Below the pieces are notes generated by a model that was given only the letters and a program-made list of their open reading frames with translations, was not told the DNA's origin and ran no database searches. From Paracholeplasma brassicae (GTDB lineage: Bacteria; Bacillota_I; Bacilli_A; Acholeplasmatales; UBA5453), in assembly GCF_000967915.1 (NCBI RefSeq), contig NC_022549.1, positions 467,522-531,521 of the forward strand: a stretch of 64,000 bases of DNA. Direction: 5' to 3'. Positions 62,937-64,000 of the stretch are shown here, in pieces. The translations under genes and the position numbers were made by a program. Numbering within the stretch: the first letter of the stretch is position 1; the number at the start of each line of letters is the position of its first letter.

Positions 62937-64000
62937 ATGAAAGACTTAGTTAGCACATTAACACTTGAAGAAAAAATTGGGCAATTAATCCAAATTGCCC
63001 CGTTCTTCTACATTGAAAAAATCGATAAAAACGTCTTTGGACCACTCTTAGATCTTGGGATTAGTGAAGAAGAAATCTTCTTAACCGGTTCTGTTTTAGG
63101 CATCAAAGACGCAGAAGAAATGATTGAGGTTCAAAAAACCTATTTAGAAAAATCCAGACACAAAATCCCACTCATGTTTATGGCTGACATCATCCATGGG
63201 TATAAAACCATTTTTCCTGTGCCATTGGCAATGGCGGCCGCTTTTAACCCAAATTTGGTTAAAAAGGCAGCACGTATTTCAAGTATCGAAGCACAGACGG
63301 CTGGCATCCACGTCACCTTCTCACCGATGGCAGACTTAACCAGAGACCCAAGGTGGGGCAGAGTCGTTGAAGGCTTTGGGGAAGATCCATACTTAAATGG
63401 TGTATTAGCAGCAAGTATGGTTCAAGGTTATCAACACGATGGCATCGATAAAGAAGGTAATTTGGCTAGCTGTGTGAAACACTTTGCTGGCTATGGTTTG
63501 AGTGAAGCAGGTAGAGACTACAATACCACAGACGTCTCAAGACTAAACCTACACCAGTACTACCTCACCGGGTATAAAAAAGCACTAGATGCAGGTGCAA
63601 GACTTGTGATGACTGCCTTTAATTTAATTGAGGGTGTACCTGCCACCACAAACGCCTACTTACTGCGTGAGGTCTTAAGAGACCAATACCAGTTTGATGG
63701 GGTGGTCATTTCGGATTATGATTCATTAAAAGAGACCATTGAACATGGCACCTCAAAAGATGAAAAAGACGCGGCAAGACAAGGCATCATTGCCGGTCTT
63801 GATATTGAAATGGCAACGGCAGCATATTTTAGAAACCTACCAGCCTTAATTCAAGAAAACAAAGTCGATATCGCTCTCATCGATGAAGCCGTTTTGAGAG
63901 TTTTAGAACTCAAAAGAGACTTAGGCTTATTTGATAACCCTTATAAAGGGGCATCCGTTACAAAGGCTAAACAATTGGTCTTATCAGAGGCGCATAAAAA
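62937..64000 (+). CDS. Glycoside hydrolase family 3, BglX-like (3' truncated by window edge)
   Basis: Open from ATG 62937 (GGGGG upstream) to the window end, about 354 residues visible. GH3 barrel: TLTLEEKIGQLIQIAPF, MFMADIIHGYKTIFPVPLAMAAAF, TFSPMADLTRDPRWGRVVEGFGEDPYL, SCVKHFAGYGLSEAGRDYN, and nucleophile Asp260 in VVISDYDSL. No signal peptide. As the last visible member of the operon it would release glucose from imported beta-oligoglucosides. The C-domain lies outside the window. Confidence 0.94.
   Translation, partial: MKDLVSTLTLEEKIGQLIQIAPFFYIEKIDKNVFGPLLDLGISEEEIFLTGSVLGIKDAEEMIEVQKTYLEKSRHKIPLMFMADIIHGYKTIFPVPLAMAAAFNPNLVKKAARISSIEAQTAGIHVTFSPMADLTRDPRWGRVVEGFGEDPYLNGVLAASMVQGYQHDGIDKEGNLASCVKHFAGYGLSEAGRDYNTTDVSRLNLHQYYLTGYKKALDAGARLVMTAFNLIEGVPATTNAYLLREVLRDQYQFDGVVISDYDSLKETIEHGTSKDEKDAARQGIIAGLDIEMATAAYFRNLPALIQENKVDIALIDEAVLRVLELKRDLGLFDNPYKGASVTKAKQLVLSEAHK

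Noticed and set aside
1..64000. TGA read as Trp (Mycoplasma code)
   Set aside because: TGA ends real genes (for example the GH3 gene at 25505-25507) and conserved Trp positions use TGG.
1..64000. Insertion sequences, prophage, CRISPR arrays, tRNA or rRNA genes
   Set aside because: No transposase, integrase, phage structural genes, spacer-repeat arrays or tRNA-like sequences were seen.

Overview
The window is AT-rich, densely coded bacterial DNA with short intergenic gaps. Its genes use TGA as a stop and TGG for Trp (standard bacterial code). Six secreted lipoproteins carry very short signal peptides, and no cell-wall genes or mobile elements are seen. Protein style (leucyl-tRNA synthetase, acyl carrier protein, GPH-type MFS carrier, many sugar ABC transporters without a local ATPase, two glycerophosphodiesterases) suggests a low-GC Bacillota/Mycoplasmatota lineage such as an Acholeplasma- or Izemoplasma-like organism. 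That placement is an inference.

Layout. (1) 1-10.2 kb: end of a carbohydrate ABC transporter (permease, lipoprotein binding protein), then a GDSL esterase, a lipoprotein of unknown catalytic type, a DUF4127 protein, two tandem alpha/beta hydrolases, an FAD oxidoreductase, a cytoplasmic paralogue of the unknown lipoprotein and NanE (ManNAc-6-P epimerase). This looks like an uncharacterised glycan or amino-sugar catabolic operon. (2) 10.3-28.6 kb: mostly core genes: a small unknown protein, a two-component system divergent from a fused ABC transporter, a membrane GDPD, an RlmI-like methyltransferase, an MFS carrier, a U32 peptidase-family protein, a second GDPD, a GH3 enzyme, an HMA protein, ACP and LeuS. 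(3) 28.55-28.87 kb: a gene-free stretch with promoter, terminator and a 16-bp long-range stem, best read as a structured non-coding RNA of about 200-280 nt. (4) 29-32 kb: an arsenic operon (arsR, ArsP-like permease, small thioredoxin-like protein, arsC, acr3) with its promoter/operator. (5) 32.1-35.4 kb: an EAL-domain membrane protein and an M29 aminopeptidase. (6) 35.5-42.4 kb: a cellobiose operon (LacI regulator, binding protein, two permeases, GH94 cellobiose phosphorylase). (7) 42.5-43.2 kb: MazG-like and DUF960-like small proteins. (8) 43.2-64 kb: a large polysaccharide locus with two binding proteins (one a giant carbohydrate-binding fusion), two permease pairs, an NHL-Yip1 membrane protein, a DUF5696-like protein, two PF10091/GH144-like enzymes (one lipoprotein, one cytoplasmic), a CBM-rich lipoprotein, GH13, LacI and the start of a GH3 enzyme.

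How it works together. Regions 6 and 8 look like two separately controlled beta-glucan/oligosaccharide systems. Region 6 has paired operators of the form AAACG-N4-CGTTT. Region 8 has at least five GAAACGTTTC-type operators before three transcription units, most simply read by the LacI regulator at 62 kb. The GH144-like enzymes plus GH3 suggest a beta-1,2-linked glucan as substrate (inference). All the sugar importers probably share an ATPase encoded outside this window. The most novel material is the region-8 transporter/DUF5696/NHL-Yip1 assembly, the unknown enzyme pair of region 1 and the RNA at 28.6 kb.
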